Shown: one piece after another, positions 5,918 to 6,521 of the stretch | How positions within the stretch are numbered: position 1 is the stretch's first letter | Layout of the letters: every line of letters starts with the position of its first letter | Source: HGM13006 sp964518645 | Lineage (GTDB): Bacteria; Bacillota; Clostridia; Oscillospirales; Oscillospiraceae | Assembly: GCA_964518645.1 (NCBI GenBank) | Contig: CAZFGL010000124.1 | Span: 1 to 6,521 of the forward strand | Direction: 5' to 3' | DNA: 6,521 bases | Program-made: the position numbers and the translations under genes | Notes under the pieces: model-generated | Seen by the model: only the letters and a program-made list of their open reading frames with translations | What the model was told of the DNA's origin: nothing | Databases searched by the model: none

Positions 5918-5940
5918 AAGCTGCCATATGGCAGCTTTTT
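5918..5940 (+). promoter_or_regulatory. Perfect 20-base palindrome plus T-run in methyltransferase leader (attenuator or operator)
   Basis: Arms 5918-5927 and 5928-5937 (AAGCTGCCAT and ATGGCAGCTT) are perfectly complementary; as RNA this is an 8-bp stem with an AUAU loop. It runs into TTTTT (5936-5940), as in an intrinsic terminator for the + strand. It starts only about 18 bases after the predicted transcription start and about 50 bases before the start codon, so it would either attenuate the transcript or, as DNA, act as a repressor site. The sequence alone does not decide between these. Confidence 0.5.
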
Positions 5941-5952
5941 AAAGGACGCCAA

Positions 5953-5968
5953 GTTAGATACGACTAAC
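5953..5968. promoter_or_regulatory. Inverted repeat GTTAG-N6-CTAAC before the methyltransferase
   Basis: Five-base complementary arms (5953-5957 and 5964-5968) around ATACGA lie 8 bases before the AGGA ribosome binding site (5977-5980). It could be a dimer-binding operator that blocks elongation or translation initiation. The half-sites recall those of DtxR-type metal regulators (GTTAG/CTAAC), but the spacing is wider than in that consensus, so no assignment is made. Confidence 0.3.
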
Positions 5969-5989
5969 CAGAATGCAGGAAGTGTTGTT

Positions 5990-6521
5990 ATGAAGAAAAC
6001 CTTTTGGGATCGCACGGCGAAAATATATGACCGCTTTATGCGGAAAGATCACAAGGCTTATAAACAAATGTATTCCCTGATTGATCCCGTAGTTCGGCAC
6101 CGGCAGGTGCTGGAACTGGCCACCGGGACGGGACTGATCGCTAAGCACATTGTCCGCTCTGCTGACCACATTGAAGCAACGGACGCATCTCCGGAGATGA
6201 TCCGGCAGGCAAAACAGGGCGTACAGTCTACCAAGCTCCATTTTTCGATGCAGGACATGTTTCATCTCCCCTACGCCAATCATTCCTTCGATGTGGTCAT
6301 CGTGTCCAATGCCCTGCATATCGTACCGGAGCCGGAGAAGGCGCTGGTAGAAATACGCCGGGTTCTGAAGGATGACGGTGTGCTGATCGCCCCCACCTTT
6401 ACCCACGCCGGCAACGACTTCATGGGCAATGTCAAGGCGTTTTTTATGAAGTTGGTGGGCTTTCGACAGTACAGCAAATGGTCAAGTGAAAGCTATCTGG
6501 ATTTTCTGCGGGAGCAGGGCT
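5990..6521 (+). CDS. Class I SAM-dependent methyltransferase, 3'-truncated by window end
   Basis: An open frame of 177 codons runs off the end of the window without a stop; the family is usually about 200-250 residues. It shows a Rossmann-type methyltransferase of the UbiE/Methyltransf_11 kind: SAM-binding motif I VLELATGTG (40-48), an acidic residue ending strand 2 in ATDASPEMI (Asp65), QDMFHLPY (88-95) holding the adenine-contact Asp89, FDVVIVSNALHIVPEP (100-115), and RRVLKDDGVLIAPTF (123-137). The N-terminal FWDRTAKIYDRFM is the typical cap helix. The protein transfers a methyl group from S-adenosylmethionine; the acceptor is unknown, and small molecules, quinone precursors or lipids are all possible. 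The start at 5990 is supported by AGGA 9 bases upstream. It has its own promoter and an unusually structured leader of about 90 bases, so its expression is likely regulated. Confidence 0.9.
   Translation, partial: MKKTFWDRTAKIYDRFMRKDHKAYKQMYSLIDPVVRHRQVLELATGTGLIAKHIVRSADHIEATDASPEMIRQAKQGVQSTKLHFSMQDMFHLPYANHSFDVVIVSNALHIVPEPEKALVEIRRVLKDDGVLIAPTFTHAGNDFMGNVKAFFMKLVGFRQYSKWSSESYLDFLREQG

Larger units (their letters stand above)
5662..5989. other. Divergent intergenic region, 328 bases, rich in regulatory structure
   Basis: This gap between the molybdoenzyme and methyltransferase starts contains a minus promoter (5692-5720), a minus-oriented hairpin with a T-tract (5762-5805), a plus promoter (5866-5894), a 20-base palindrome followed by T-run (5918-5940), and a GTTAG/CTAAC inverted repeat (5953-5968). 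A 26-codon minus-strand ORF (5835-5915) is present but lacks a ribosome binding site, so it is not called as a gene. I recognise no tRNA, known riboswitch or mobile element. The stretch 5721-5761 shows nothing further. Confidence 0.8.

Noticed and set aside
5892..5929. ATATGGC (5893-5899) pairing with GCCATAT (5923-5929 region) as an antiterminator for the leader palindrome
   Set aside because: The upstream copy lies at the -10 hexamer and before the predicted transcription start, so it would not be in the RNA.

Overview
The window looks like a chromosomal segment of an anaerobic Firmicute, most plausibly a gut-type Clostridia (Oscillospiraceae-like) bacterium. Supporting signs are strong AGGAGG-type ribosome binding sites, tight ATGA gene overlaps, A+T-rich intergenic regions with consensus sigma-A promoters, coding DNA a little over half G+C by eye, a MarR/DegV pair, and a stand-alone molybdopterin oxidoreductase. 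The taxonomic placement is inference; no rRNA or other marker gene is present.

Layout. (1) Positions 1-1916, + strand: the 3' end of a metal (zinc/manganese-type) ABC transporter ATPase, its overlapping ABC-3 family permease, and 13 bases later a small MscS-type mechanosensitive channel. All three are probably on one transcript, ending in a hairpin at 1931-1957. (2) Positions 1987-3386, + strand: a good promoter drives a MarR-family regulator translationally coupled to a DegV/FakB-type fatty-acid-binding protein, followed by an intrinsic terminator. (3) Positions 3484-5661, - strand: a convergent 725-residue cytoplasmic molybdenum/tungsten bis-pterin oxidoreductase of the acetylene hydratase / transhydroxylase branch, with its own promoter and a hairpin terminator just after its stop. 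(4) Positions 5662-5989: a 328-base divergent intergenic region with a promoter in each direction, a minus-oriented terminator that no recognised gene uses, a perfect palindrome followed by a T-run inside the leader of the next gene, and a smaller inverted repeat. (5) From 5990 to the window end, + strand: a class I SAM-dependent methyltransferase cut off by the window edge.

How the genes relate: the transporter pair imports a divalent metal, and the MscS channel behind it protects against hypo-osmotic shock. MarR and DegV form a probable regulator plus lipid-handling unit. The molybdoenzyme is solitary, with no electron-transfer subunit, membrane anchor or cofactor gene in view, so its substrate and redox partner are unknown. 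It and the regulatory DNA upstream of it (5762-5968) are the parts most worth a second look. I see no CRISPR array, insertion sequence, tRNA or rRNA.
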